From Thiosocius sp963736445 (GTDB lineage Bacteria > Pseudomonadota > Gammaproteobacteria > Chromatiales > Chromatiaceae): DNA of 64,000 nt. The notes under the pieces were generated by a model. It did no database searches. It was given only the letters and a program-made list of their open reading frames with translations, and was not told the origin of the DNA. The stretch is taken from NCBI GenBank assembly GCA_963736445.1, contig CAVTOY010000008.1, positions 186,001 to 250,000 on the forward strand, in the 5' to 3' direction. This document shows positions 8,230 through 15,817 of the stretch, one piece after another. A program made the translations under genes and the position numbers. Numbering within the stretch: position 1 is the first letter of the stretch; every line of letters starts with the position of its first letter.

Positions 8230-8333
8230 GCGCTCCGGCGGATTCGAGCCGAGGGACGCCGTGAATCCCTCCCTGGAGGCTCGACTGCAGCATCCTTGCT
8301 GCAGACGCCCTCGGCCCGAATCCGCCGGAGCGC
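8230..8333. repeat. Imperfect 26-bp inverted repeat enclosing a smaller hairpin
   Basis: The arms 8230-8255 and 8308-8333 are complementary with one mismatch. The 52-base interior contains a further CTGCAG...CTGCAG hairpin at 8285-8304. It lies 85 bases after hupC, so the folded RNA could terminate the hup transcript. The form is that of a non-autonomous repeat (MITE- or REP-like); copy number cannot be judged from this window. Confidence 0.75.
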
Positions 8334-8427
8334 CTCCAGGATTAAAGTAGCATTAGGGTCAGAATTCTGGGTTCTCGATCTTTATCGTGCGCTGGCGTAT
8401 CCACTGCACCAACTTGTCGACACTGCA

Positions 8428-8575
8428 TCAATCTTTTTCCAACAGTCCAATCAGGAATCGGCGGGCCTTCCTTGCATCCACCTTAAGTCTGTGGCCGTGC
8501 AAACGGAGAAAGGTGTCGGCTGCAAAGAATGAGACGCACTTGTTCCCGTCGATGGCCGAAAAGGAGATATGGGTC
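8428..8575 (-). pseudogene. C-terminal remnant of a death-on-curing (Doc/Fic) family toxin
   Basis: Reading the minus strand gives SAIDGNKCVSFFAADTFLRL followed by HGHRLKVDARKARRFLIGLLEKD and a stop at 8428. This resembles the end of Doc toxins, whose Fic motif is HPFxDGNKR followed by TAFxAADTFLxLNGY. The Fic histidine and the Arg after GNK are missing, no start codon is present and the N-terminal two thirds are gone. No antitoxin is recognisable. It lies directly against an insertion-sequence remnant on the other strand. Confidence 0.6.
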
Positions 8576-8599
8576 TATCTGCTGGCCTACTCCTGACTT

Positions 8600-8957
8600 G
8601 GACGACCAAAGTCCTTTTGAGCAACATCTACGGCGAGCGGGTTGTTCGAAGGGTAAAAGGCCCAGGTATCGAAGAGATCCTACGGCACCCGCTTCACCTT
8701 GGCAGAACGCTTATGTGGAACGGATGATCGGCACCCTGCGCCGGGAATTGCTCGACTACGTCATCATTCTCGACGAACGGTATCTCAAGCGACTTCTGCC
8801 GTCGTATCTGGATTACTGTCATCCTTGGCGAACACATCGGACTTTGGCGCTGGATACGCCGGACGGTCGTCCCGTACGAACGGCCGAACCCTGCAATGTT
8901 GACGGATTACCGGCTGTTCATGGTCTCCACCATGTTTACCTTCCGAAAGCGGCGTGA
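8600..8957 (+). pseudogene. Decayed insertion-sequence transposase (integrase-core C-terminus)
   Basis: An rve-type integrase core is recognisable. YGERVVRRVKGPGIEEI starts at 8629, then after a frame change near 8680 comes TAPASPWQNAYVERMIGTLR, continuing through RRELLDYVIILDE and the WRTHRTLALDTPDGRPV end. The glutamate of the catalytic DDE triad falls in the NAYVERMIGT segment. The N-terminal half, including both catalytic aspartates, is absent. The unit is therefore dead. Intact relatives of this class run to about 300-350 residues. Confidence 0.75.
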
Positions 8958-8992
8958 ATTTTCGGGAACGATAGGCCAACTCGGCTGTTGAG

Positions 8993-10324
8993 TCATCGGG
9001 TAGGTACCGACAGATCCAATGCGCGTGTTGTGGCATGTGGCGGCGCATGTTCCCACTGGAAGAATTGCACCTCGCGTACCGGTCGGCTTGTCTTATCGAG
9101 CAGCATCACGGCGCGCAGACCGTCGCTGAAATAGGGATCGTCGCCGAGATTTCTGGCGGGGTCGTATTCGGTAGCCACTGGTCCGCCTTTGGCGTAACCG
9201 ACCTTGACCAGTCCCTGCGAGAACAGCAGGTCCTGGATGAAGCTGTTACGTGCTTCGTCCACGTCTGGATCGATGACGTGAGTGACAAGAAACTTGGATG
9301 TCGTCGTAAACTTGACGCCAATATCGCGGCTGATCTGTCCTACCCAAACGTCTTTGCCCTGGAAGCGCAGTGGTGTCAGCCACAGACGCAGGTGATTGCG
9401 CTGATGGATCGAGTTACGAGGTTTCTGAAGGGCGATGTCCTGCTGGCGCCCAAACGCATACAAAGGGCTGATCGGCGAATAGATATAGCGACCACCAAAC
9501 AGGTATGACATGAGTGTCTTCCTGATCGACCCTGCATAGGTCGCCTCGGTTGCGTGCCAGCCGCGCCGGACGAAGGCAGGGAACAGGTCTTCCGGATTAC
9601 CGATCAGCACCAGGTTCAGGGGGTCGCCTGGGGCGCTGGCGTCCTGGTTGGTCGTACAGCAGGGCAGGGTGGTTAGAGCCTGGCGCAGGCCGGCTTCGTC
9701 GAGCGTAATCTCTGGCTCGCTAGCACGCACCTGCTCCACGTCGAACAGCGTATCCGCATTCAAACCGCGCACCGCTAGGAAGAACACGAACTCTTCGCCC
9801 CCTTCTGTCGACAGCAACTGCAGGTCTACCTGCTTCTGGTCGAGGTCCCTGCTAACGAAGACGAAGCCGGAAACGATCGAGCGCGGTGCAATCGGGTTGC
9901 GGAAGGCGAGTTGGCGTAGCCGACGCATGAACGCGTACAAGTCGTTATCTGCCAGCTGATCCCTCAGTGCATAGGCGACCTCGTCGGGGGCGAAATAGTT
10001 GGGATCCAACGACGGCATCAACACCCAGTAGGGCACGCTGGCATGGTTCTCGACCTCTATCCATATCGCCTGCAGCCAGCGTCTGCCCAGGTCCATGCCC
10101 AGTTCGGCCTTGGCCTCTTCATTGCTGAGCACGGCCACCGTCACGCGCAGGCGCGCGTCTCGCTGGGTAAGCGCGTGCTCGTGGAAAGTCCCAGGCGCCG
10201 GCGCTTCGGTCTTGATCGAGGGGCCACTGCTGCATCCAGCTGTCAGTACCAAGACGGCAGTCAAGAGCAACAGGGTGAATGGCTGGATGGCGGAGCCGCG
10301 GGTCGTGGCTGGAGTCGTGGACAT
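8993..10324 (-). CDS. LssY C-terminal-domain lipoprotein
   Basis: 443 residues. A signal peptide ends in the lipobox LTAGC (about residues 28-32), predicting an outer-membrane or periplasmic lipoprotein. The C-terminal 220 residues carry the LssY_C pattern: DPLNLVLIGNPEDLFPAFVR, a GW-x-ATEATYAGS segment and repeated references to a conserved aromatic core. LssY domains occur in putative membrane phosphatases and secretion-related proteins of unknown activity. I chose the ATG at 10324 with GAGAGG upstream; an in-frame upstream ATG at 10414 would place 30 hydrophilic residues before the signal peptide. No operon partner is evident. Confidence 0.7.
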   Translation of the reverse strand: MSTTPATTRGSAIQPFTLLLLTAVLVLTAGCSSGPSIKTEAPAPGTFHEHALTQRDARLRVTVAVLSNEEAKAELGMDLGRRWLQAIWIEVENHASVPYWVLMPSLDPNYFAPDEVAYALRDQLADNDLYAFMRRLRQLAFRNPIAPRSIVSGFVFVSRDLDQKQVDLQLLSTEGGEEFVFFLAVRGLNADTLFDVEQVRASEPEITLDEAGLRQALTTLPCCTTNQDASAPGDPLNLVLIGNPEDLFPAFVRRGWHATEATYAGSIRKTLMSYLFGGRYIYSPISPLYAFGRQQDIALQKPRNSIHQRNHLRLWLTPLRFQGKDVWVGQISRDIGVKFTTTSKFLVTHVIDPDVDEARNSFIQDLLFSQGLVKVGYAKGGPVATEYDPARNLGDDPYFSDGLRAVMLLDKTSRPVREVQFFQWEHAPPHATTRALDLSVPTR

Positions 10325-10528
10325 GTCGTGACGCCTCTCGCAGTGCTGCCCAAGCATATCCCGCGTTATCGGGCAGCTACAATTCTCGTACCGGAATGCA
10401 TCGCGCCGATTCAAGATATCGTCTTCACGGCGAGGGTAGCGCTGACCGCAGCAGGAAGTCGGTGGGAAAAGCGGCTAGTCTCCCGTGACAATCAGCTTGG
10501 CTGAATTGAGGGATCCACGCTTGCCCGA

Positions 10529-12166
10529 TCACCCACCGAGGATGACCGCGTCAGGCATCTCGTAGCGCTCTTCGCCGACCGAGATGCGATGAAGGTCGCT
10601 CTCTTTCGTGGCGCGAAACGCCCCGTAGCCGTCGGCCTGGCTAGTGTCGGCCCCGATGGGGATGCCCATACGGAAGAAAATCGCACGTCGGGCGCCGTCG
10701 GGTTTGGTTACCACCACGGTCGCGTAGCCGCCGCCGGTTCGGGCGACGCCGAATCGGCACTCGCTCATCGGTTGACCGGTGTGTTGCGCGCAGGGGATGG
10801 ATCCTGTTGCGTCGAATTCGCCCTGGCCGGCGCGCAGGGACGACGCGTCCGGCCCCATGACGGCGGCGCCGTTGGGAGAGATTGCAGGTATCAGGTAGTC
10901 GGCCGCGACGAAGCCCCGAGGGCCGCCGCCGAGTTGCTGCACGTCGCACCAGACCCTGCCCTCGGCCCGCCGGCAGCCGAGGTTGTCGAGCACAGTGCCC
11001 AAGGGGTAGGTGATCAAGATGTCGGCTGATGTCGAAGGGGCTGAGCGGAGGCGAAGGCCCGTTGCGACGTCCGTCACCTGCCAGTTGAGTGGTCCGCCCT
11101 CGTCGGGCGGAAGCGGGACGCCGTCCCGCGATCCCGGCTTTGCCGATGCGTCGGTAGCTCCGGCGGTGGGCGCCTCCCATGGCGGGGTCGCAAATGCAAG
11201 GGCCTCATCCGCGCTGCCTGGCTCGTAGAAGTCGTGCTTCGAATCGTTGGTGAAGTAATCCCAGAAAACGGTCTCGAACGTCGCGTCGTGGATCGTGAAG
11301 TCACCGGCGGCCTGGCGTTCCTCGAGATAGCGGCGATAGGCATCGATCGGCTCGGGTCCGAACTGCTGGAAGATGATGCGCCCGCCGAAGTCTTCATGCA
11401 GGGCGCGGTTTAGTTTCCACTGGCGGATCATCGAGCGACCCATATCGCGCCGCATCTGATCGACCTGGGCGGCCTCCTCGGTGGTGAGCGTGTCTTCGGC
11501 GGTCAATCCCTTGGCATGCATGCCACGCCGCGTTTTCTCGACGTAGGCGTCGATCTCCAGGTCCGTGGCCCGGATGTCGCGCTCATCGGCATAGCGGTCA
11601 AACAACCGGCTCAGGATAATGTCCTGCATCTCGCGCGCGTCCTCGGTACGCATCTCTTCGCCGAGTACGGTCGCTGCAAGGGGCATCGCTACGGGCTCGA
11701 ACTCGATGATCGAGCCGTCGGCCATGGTGGCCAGGAACAGCTTGCCGTCTTTGGTGACATAGCTGCGCACCCAGGGAAACTGGGCCAGGTAGTTATCGTG
11801 CAGGGAACCAGGCGGGCACTGGGCCTTGGTGGCGGCCAGCGGTCCGAACTCTAGCTTGCCGGGTTGTTCGGATGTCCACTTGCCGAACGCCCGATTACAG
11901 TCGGCGCGTATCTGGACAGCGCCATCGGCCTCCAGGCGTAACGCGTAATGTGACCGGTCGTCCGGCACCGACTCCGTGTCGTTCATCGACATGATGCGGA
12001 CCAGCTGCCAGGTCCTGCCGACCAGGGCCGACTCGATGCTTGGCTGTTCGATAGCGACCGGATCAGGATTCGCCGATGAAACTTTCGGATGCACGATCGA
12101 AAGGAGGCCCGACAGGACGAGCAGGGGGGCGAGCCGAAACGAGGCTGCGAAGACGCGAGATTTCAT
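10529..12166 (-). CDS. Secreted META-domain/SH3-domain protein of unknown function
   Basis: 545 residues with a signal peptide ending near residue 32. Residues about 45-155 form a META/HslJ-like domain (GRTWQLVRIMSMND; ADCNRAFGKWT). Residues about 165-300 are a helical segment with EEMRTEDAREMQDIILSRLF and GGRIIFQQFGPEP, loosely like the SurA/PpiC N-terminal chaperone region. Residues about 350-425 form a bacterial SH3 domain (TGLRLRSAPSTSADIL...VWCDVQQLGG). The C-terminal 110 residues carry two cysteine pairs and are unassigned. The mix suggests a periplasmic wall- or protein-binding factor, but no activity can be named. A decayed relative of its middle segment lies at 18833-19030. Confidence 0.75.
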   Translation of the reverse strand: MKSRVFAASFRLAPLLVLSGLLSIVHPKVSSANPDPVAIEQPSIESALVGRTWQLVRIMSMNDTESVPDDRSHYALRLEADGAVQIRADCNRAFGKWTSEQPGKLEFGPLAATKAQCPPGSLHDNYLAQFPWVRSYVTKDGKLFLATMADGSIIEFEPVAMPLAATVLGEEMRTEDAREMQDIILSRLFDRYADERDIRATDLEIDAYVEKTRRGMHAKGLTAEDTLTTEEAAQVDQMRRDMGRSMIRQWKLNRALHEDFGGRIIFQQFGPEPIDAYRRYLEERQAAGDFTIHDATFETVFWDYFTNDSKHDFYEPGSADEALAFATPPWEAPTAGATDASAKPGSRDGVPLPPDEGGPLNWQVTDVATGLRLRSAPSTSADILITYPLGTVLDNLGCRRAEGRVWCDVQQLGGGPRGFVAADYLIPAISPNGAAVMGPDASSLRAGQGEFDATGSIPCAQHTGQPMSECRFGVARTGGGYATVVVTKPDGARRAIFFRMGIPIGADTSQADGYGAFRATKESDLHRISVGEERYEMPDAVILGG

Positions 12167-12169
12167 GCT

Positions 12170-12451
12170 TCAGCTCCGCCTAACAGCCTTGACGATCAAA
12201 AGCACGAGGACCGCCCCGACGACAGGCGGGATCAACGCACCGATGATGCCGCCGCCGATGGTCAGTCCGAGCGTCTGGAACAGCCAGCCGCCGACGACCG
12301 AGCCGACGATCCCGAGCAGGATGTCTCTGAACAGGCCCAGCCCAGTACCCTTGACCAGCACGCTGGCGATCCAGCCGACAATGGCCCCCAGCACCGCGAG
12401 GATCAGCAGGCCGATGACGATACCTATCCCCGTTCCCAGTTGCTCTTCCAT
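12170..12451 (-). CDS. GlsB/YeaQ/YmgE-family membrane protein
   Basis: 93 residues, almost entirely hydrophobic with three predicted helices and repeated glycines (GIVIGLLILAVLGAIVGWIA; GIVGSVVGGWLFQTLGL). These are the marks of the transglycosylase-associated (GlsB/YeaQ/YmgE) stress proteins of the inner membrane. The activity is unknown; members are often induced by envelope or acid stress. It lies 3 bases upstream of the META/SH3 gene on the same strand, so the two are probably co-transcribed. Confidence 0.88.
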   Translation of the reverse strand: MEEQLGTGIGIVIGLLILAVLGAIVGWIASVLVKGTGLGLFRDILLGIVGSVVGGWLFQTLGLTIGGGIIGALIPPVVGAVLVLLIVKAVRRS

Positions 12452-12762
12452 CTAAGCGTCCTCCTGCATATCCGCCGGCACAGACCCGGCCGCGCCGGCC
12501 TGCCAGCTGCTTGTTTGCAATCGATCTAAACTTCTTCCCGGCGTGCTTCAATTCGGCGATGATCATCGCACACGGCGCGTCTCGACCCGAAATTTCCGTC
12601 ACTGCGATGGCGCTCTCCGTCATCTTTAGTTATGGAAGGCGTCCTATCTCCTTATCGTTCGGCGCCCGAAATCGAGTTGGTTCTTGTGGTTGATTAAGCT
12701 ACGGATGTTTAATCTGGGGGCCTGATATGCGGCCAAACAGGGTAACCAATGGGGGAGATACG

Positions 12763-13410
12763 ATGCAAAGACGAGAATTTCTCACCGGTGTAGGTCTTCT
12801 TGCCGCGTTCGGTCCGCGAGCGGTGTCGGCGGTAGTCAGTGATATCTTGCCGCCCGAAGGCGTGGTTTTGAACTATCGCGTGCTTTTTCATGACAGCGAT
12901 ATCGGGCATCAGCAAATCCGTATCCGAGAACACGATGTGGCTGGTCAAGTCGTGGTCGAACACGAGGCGAAGATGGAGGTGCGCATCCTCTTTGCAGTCG
13001 CCTACAGCTTGGAGCATCGAAGTACCGAGGTCTGGGAAGGCTTCACGCTGAAGTCAGTGAAATCGGACACCGTAGAGAACAACCAGCGAACCCTGGTCGA
13101 GGGTCGGGCAACCGACGAGGGCTTTCATCTCAATAACCAGGAGAATGAGTGGTTGACACCGGGCGGCTTGGTCACCAGCGACAGCTTCTGGGTTGTGGCG
13201 GCGCTCGAGGCCGCGAGCGTGGTAAACACGCGGACCGGGGATACGGCTGTCCCCGTGCTGAAAAAGATCGGCGATGATCGGTGGCATCTGTCCGCTGTTT
13301 TCCCACACAGCCCAATAGAAGCGACGCTGGAATTTGACGGAGGCTTCTTACGCCAAGCAGAAGTCGACGCCGACGGTCACCGGGTGCGCCTCGTACGCCT
13401 GCCGGCTTGA
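12763..13410 (+). CDS. DUF6134-like secreted protein
   Basis: 215 residues. The N-terminus MQRREFLTGVGLLAAFG is Tat-like (RRxFL) with a short hydrophobic core. The body begins VLNYRVLFHDSDIGHQQIRI, the beta-rich 'Y.V...IG....' pattern seen in DUF6134 proteins, and ends in a series of amphipathic strands (EATLEFDGGFLRQAEVDADG). Function is unknown. The chosen ATG has GGGGGAG upstream; an in-frame ATG at 12727 lacks one and would push the twin arginines inward. It stands alone between a leftward membrane-protein gene and a gene-poor stretch. Confidence 0.7.
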   Translation: MQRREFLTGVGLLAAFGPRAVSAVVSDILPPEGVVLNYRVLFHDSDIGHQQIRIREHDVAGQVVVEHEAKMEVRILFAVAYSLEHRSTEVWEGFTLKSVKSDTVENNQRTLVEGRATDEGFHLNNQENEWLTPGGLVTSDSFWVVAALEAASVVNTRTGDTAVPVLKKIGDDRWHLSAVFPHSPIEATLEFDGGFLRQAEVDADGHRVRLVRLPA

Positions 13411-13907
13411 GGCGTGTAGGAAGCATAAACCGCCGTTTCGTCCGGCAGCGGTGACTCCTCGCGCCTCTTGACCTCTGCAGTGGGCCGTCGCTCAGACTCG
13501 CGCATTGTCTTCGCGCGGCATCCCGGCACCGAATCTGACCAACCTCCGTCCACTGGCCCGTTTTGTCTCCGCTGTGCCGGCCGTCAGGCCAGCCGATACC
13601 GAAGCCGCAACGGTCGGCGTCGCGGCCGTGAGTGTGGTTCACTGCGTAGAATGGCTCAGTCGAACAGGGTCAACTGGGGCGGCGCCCGGCATGGTGGTTT
13701 TGACCAGGTCCGGTTTTGGTCGAAGGCATCTGTGACGTAAGTGTGATTGGGTGCCTTGGGGATTCCGCGATTGTCCAGCTGCCGTTCGGATTTCTCGCCC
13801 GACATTGGCAGTCGCAGAGTTCCTCAATGCCACCAGGTGCAACATGCAGGTTAGCCCGTGGCGGATCGGGCAGGCTGCGAGATTGTTCCGATATCCCCAG
13901 AACAGCC
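13411..13907. other. Gap with no supported gene
   Basis: 497 bases between the DUF6134-like gene and a leftward small gene. Short open frames exist on both strands, but none has a Shine-Dalgarno sequence, a recognisable motif or a plausible composition. No RNA or repeat was recognised. Confidence 0.4.
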
Positions 13908-14174
13908 TTAACCTTCGATCGGAAGGTTCTCTACCCAGGGATTCATCGTTTTCGCCTTAGGGTAAGCCTGTACAATGTCGACATAGAATTCGATCACTTT
14001 CCGGGCGGCTTGGTCCATTGTGACTTCATATTGTTCAAAGATTTGAACGGCATTCGAGACCAGAAATTTCTGCCACTCTGGTGTGAGGTCGCTAAACCAC
14101 AAATGCGATCCAATCTTGTGAATGGCTGTTTCAGCAACCTCCAACTCGTCGCTCTTCGGGGCGGGGTAACTCAT
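13908..14174 (-). CDS. Small hypothetical protein
   Basis: 88 residues, MSYPAPKSDELEVAETAIHK to a MNPWVENLPIEG end. It is predicted mostly helical and acidic, with no signal or membrane segment and no family I recognise. The ATG at 14174 has GGAGG 11 bases upstream. The frame stays open to a TTG at 14375, and the upstream part also looks coding-like, so a longer 155-residue form is possible. Codon use is less GC-rich than in the neighbouring core genes, which fits an accessory region. Confidence 0.5.
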   Translation of the reverse strand: MSYPAPKSDELEVAETAIHKIGSHLWFSDLTPEWQKFLVSNAVQIFEQYEVTMDQAARKVIEFYVDIVQAYPKAKTMNPWVENLPIEG

Positions 14175-14566
14175 ATCGTGTTTGGCCTCCGGGAGCAGAT
14201 CGTTGTCGCCGTAGTCGTTTCCAGTGGAACCTTTTTTGGCCAGTTCGAATTTTTCAGGCCTGAGCGCTTTGAGACAGCTATGTCGGCCATCTTGTGACCT
14301 TATCGACAAGGCGCCGAGATCGTTGAGCCGACAAAGGGGTTTTTTATAGCTGGATACGGGCGACCGCTGATACAATTACCAACTTGAGGGCGGATACAAG
14401 TGCGGCTAAATCGGCAGCATCAGGCCCTCCAACCCCCGCCGGCGCTGACCCCGTGTGGACCTCATAGAAGTCCGCGATTGATGCGCCAAGCGATCGGAGG
14501 GCTAACAATAAATGGCGGTGCATTACAAAGTCATTGGCACACTCACGAGAAAATCATGCTGCTGAC

Positions 14567-15205
14567 ATGCAGGCGAGACTTGAACGGCAAAGTGCGACGC
14601 TTCAACCGAAGAACGTGGTGGCATCAGATATCGTCTGGGTATCACGCACACAGCCGGTCCCCGCGAAAAAGTCCGCCTATCGACGGCGAGTTGGCCAGCG
14701 ATCTGAGGAACTAGGCAACCACAAGTACAAAATCCATGGCCAAGCAAGAATCGATCATCACAAATACCCATTCAACTGCAAAATTAAGAACGGGCGAGTC
14801 AAGTCTTATGCGTATACCGGGCCAAACCCCCGTTACCGAGACCACGACCAAGACGACGACAGCGATAGCGGTCTCGGTACCGTACTAGCGGTGGGTGCCG
14901 GCCTTGCTATTATCGCTGCCTTGGCGACGTCGCAGGATGGCGACGACGATTCCGCAAAGTCGTCTGACTTACCGGTGAAGGAGTCGGTGCTGGAGGACGA
15001 CTGCCACGATGCACTGCAGTATCGGATACGCGACGAACACAACTACACAGCTCGGGTCAAAATGGAAAAAGCGGAAATCGAAGGGCGCGATCTCGTCGGT
15101 AATGCGAAGGTGAAATACGACGGAAGGCATCCAAATCATGCAACTTACACGTGTCACTTCGATAGCCATGGTCGTCTGATGGACAGCCGCTATCATCTTT
15201 ACTGA
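14567..15205 (+). CDS. Hypothetical protein with two related beta-type segments
   Basis: Up to 212 residues from the ATG at 14567 (a TTG at 14534 is in frame). Residues about 55-85 (IDHHKYPFNCKIKNGRVKSY) and the C-terminus (TYTCHFDSHGRLMDSRYHLY) share a pattern of strand, Cys, charged turn, G-R and aromatics, as though one domain were repeated. Between them lie an Asp-rich linker and one hydrophobic helix (GLGTVLAVGAGLAIIAALAT). No signal peptide or Shine-Dalgarno is visible, so the true N-terminus may have been lost or shifted. Function unknown. Confidence 0.45.
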   Translation: MQARLERQSATLQPKNVVASDIVWVSRTQPVPAKKSAYRRRVGQRSEELGNHKYKIHGQARIDHHKYPFNCKIKNGRVKSYAYTGPNPRYRDHDQDDDSDSGLGTVLAVGAGLAIIAALATSQDGDDDSAKSSDLPVKESVLEDDCHDALQYRIRDEHNYTARVKMEKAEIEGRDLVGNAKVKYDGRHPNHATYTCHFDSHGRLMDSRYHLY

Positions 15206-15273
15206 TCCCGGGAGTCGCCAGGGCGCTGGCTCGACCCGAAATTCAGTCTGTTTAATCAAGAGGAGCAAGAAGA

Positions 15274-15609
15274 ATGGCCATAAGATATAAGTCGGGACTC
15301 GGTTCGATCGCGGTATTCGCAGTTTCAGTGCTTGTTTCCGGCGCATCCGGCGCTGCGGATGAAGCTACTTGGAGCAAGGCGGGCGAAGAGACCGCGGAAG
15401 CGGCATCCGCCGTCGGAGAGGCAACCGTAGATACCGCCGAGGAAGCCTGGGATGCTACCAAGGAGGGCACCAGTGAGGCCTGGGAAGCCACCAAGGAAGG
15501 TAGCAGTGAGGCCTGGGATGCCACCAAGGAAGGTAGCAGTGAGGCCTGGGATGCCACCAAGGAAGGGGCGGCCGAGGTCTACGACGAGGCCAAAAAGGCC
15601 GTTCAGTGA
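15274..15609 (+). CDS. Secreted LEA-like protein with 11-residue repeats
   Basis: 111 residues: a signal peptide ending in SGASGAA (about residue 28), then an Ala/Glu/Lys/Thr-rich helical region. At its core are four consecutive 11-residue repeats of the form EAWDATKEGSS (codons 15442-15573). Eleven-residue amphipathic repeats are the hallmark of group 3 LEA proteins and of apolipoprotein-like lipid-binding helices. A protective or membrane-surface role in the periplasm is inference. AAGAGGAGCAAGAAG precedes the ATG as a ribosome binding site. No operon partner. Confidence 0.75.
   Translation: MAIRYKSGLGSIAVFAVSVLVSGASGAADEATWSKAGEETAEAASAVGEATVDTAEEAWDATKEGTSEAWEATKEGSSEAWDATKEGSSEAWDATKEGAAEVYDEAKKAVQ
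15442..15573 (+). repeat. Four 33-bp coding tandem repeats
   Basis: Units at 15442-15474, 15475-15507, 15508-15540 and 15541-15573 encode the 11-residue repeats of the LEA-like protein. Units 2 and 3 are almost identical at the DNA level, which indicates recent duplication and likely length variation between strains. Confidence 0.9.
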
Positions 15610-15817
15610 CGCGCCTTCCCGTGGACCAGGTTTTGGATAGGGACAGGGTCTGGGTTGCGTGTCGCTACCGGCCCTGACGATAACCAATGGGTGTTTTTGG
15701 ATATTGGGAGCAATCGAGTGCCCCGGTTGCTGAAGGACAAACCGAGGACGCGGAAAGATATATGCGCCCGATCGAGACCGATAATCGCGCATCGAATTGA
15801 CCTTGGCAGGGTAACTT

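Noticed and set aside
13172..13642. 156-codon leftward open frame overlapping the DUF6134-like gene
   Set aside because: Its sequence is the complement of a well-supported gene for half its length and has Arg/Gly-rich shadow composition.
15442..15573. Regular 33-bp repeats suggestive of a CRISPR array
   Set aside because: The units are contiguous without spacers and encode an in-frame 11-residue protein repeat.
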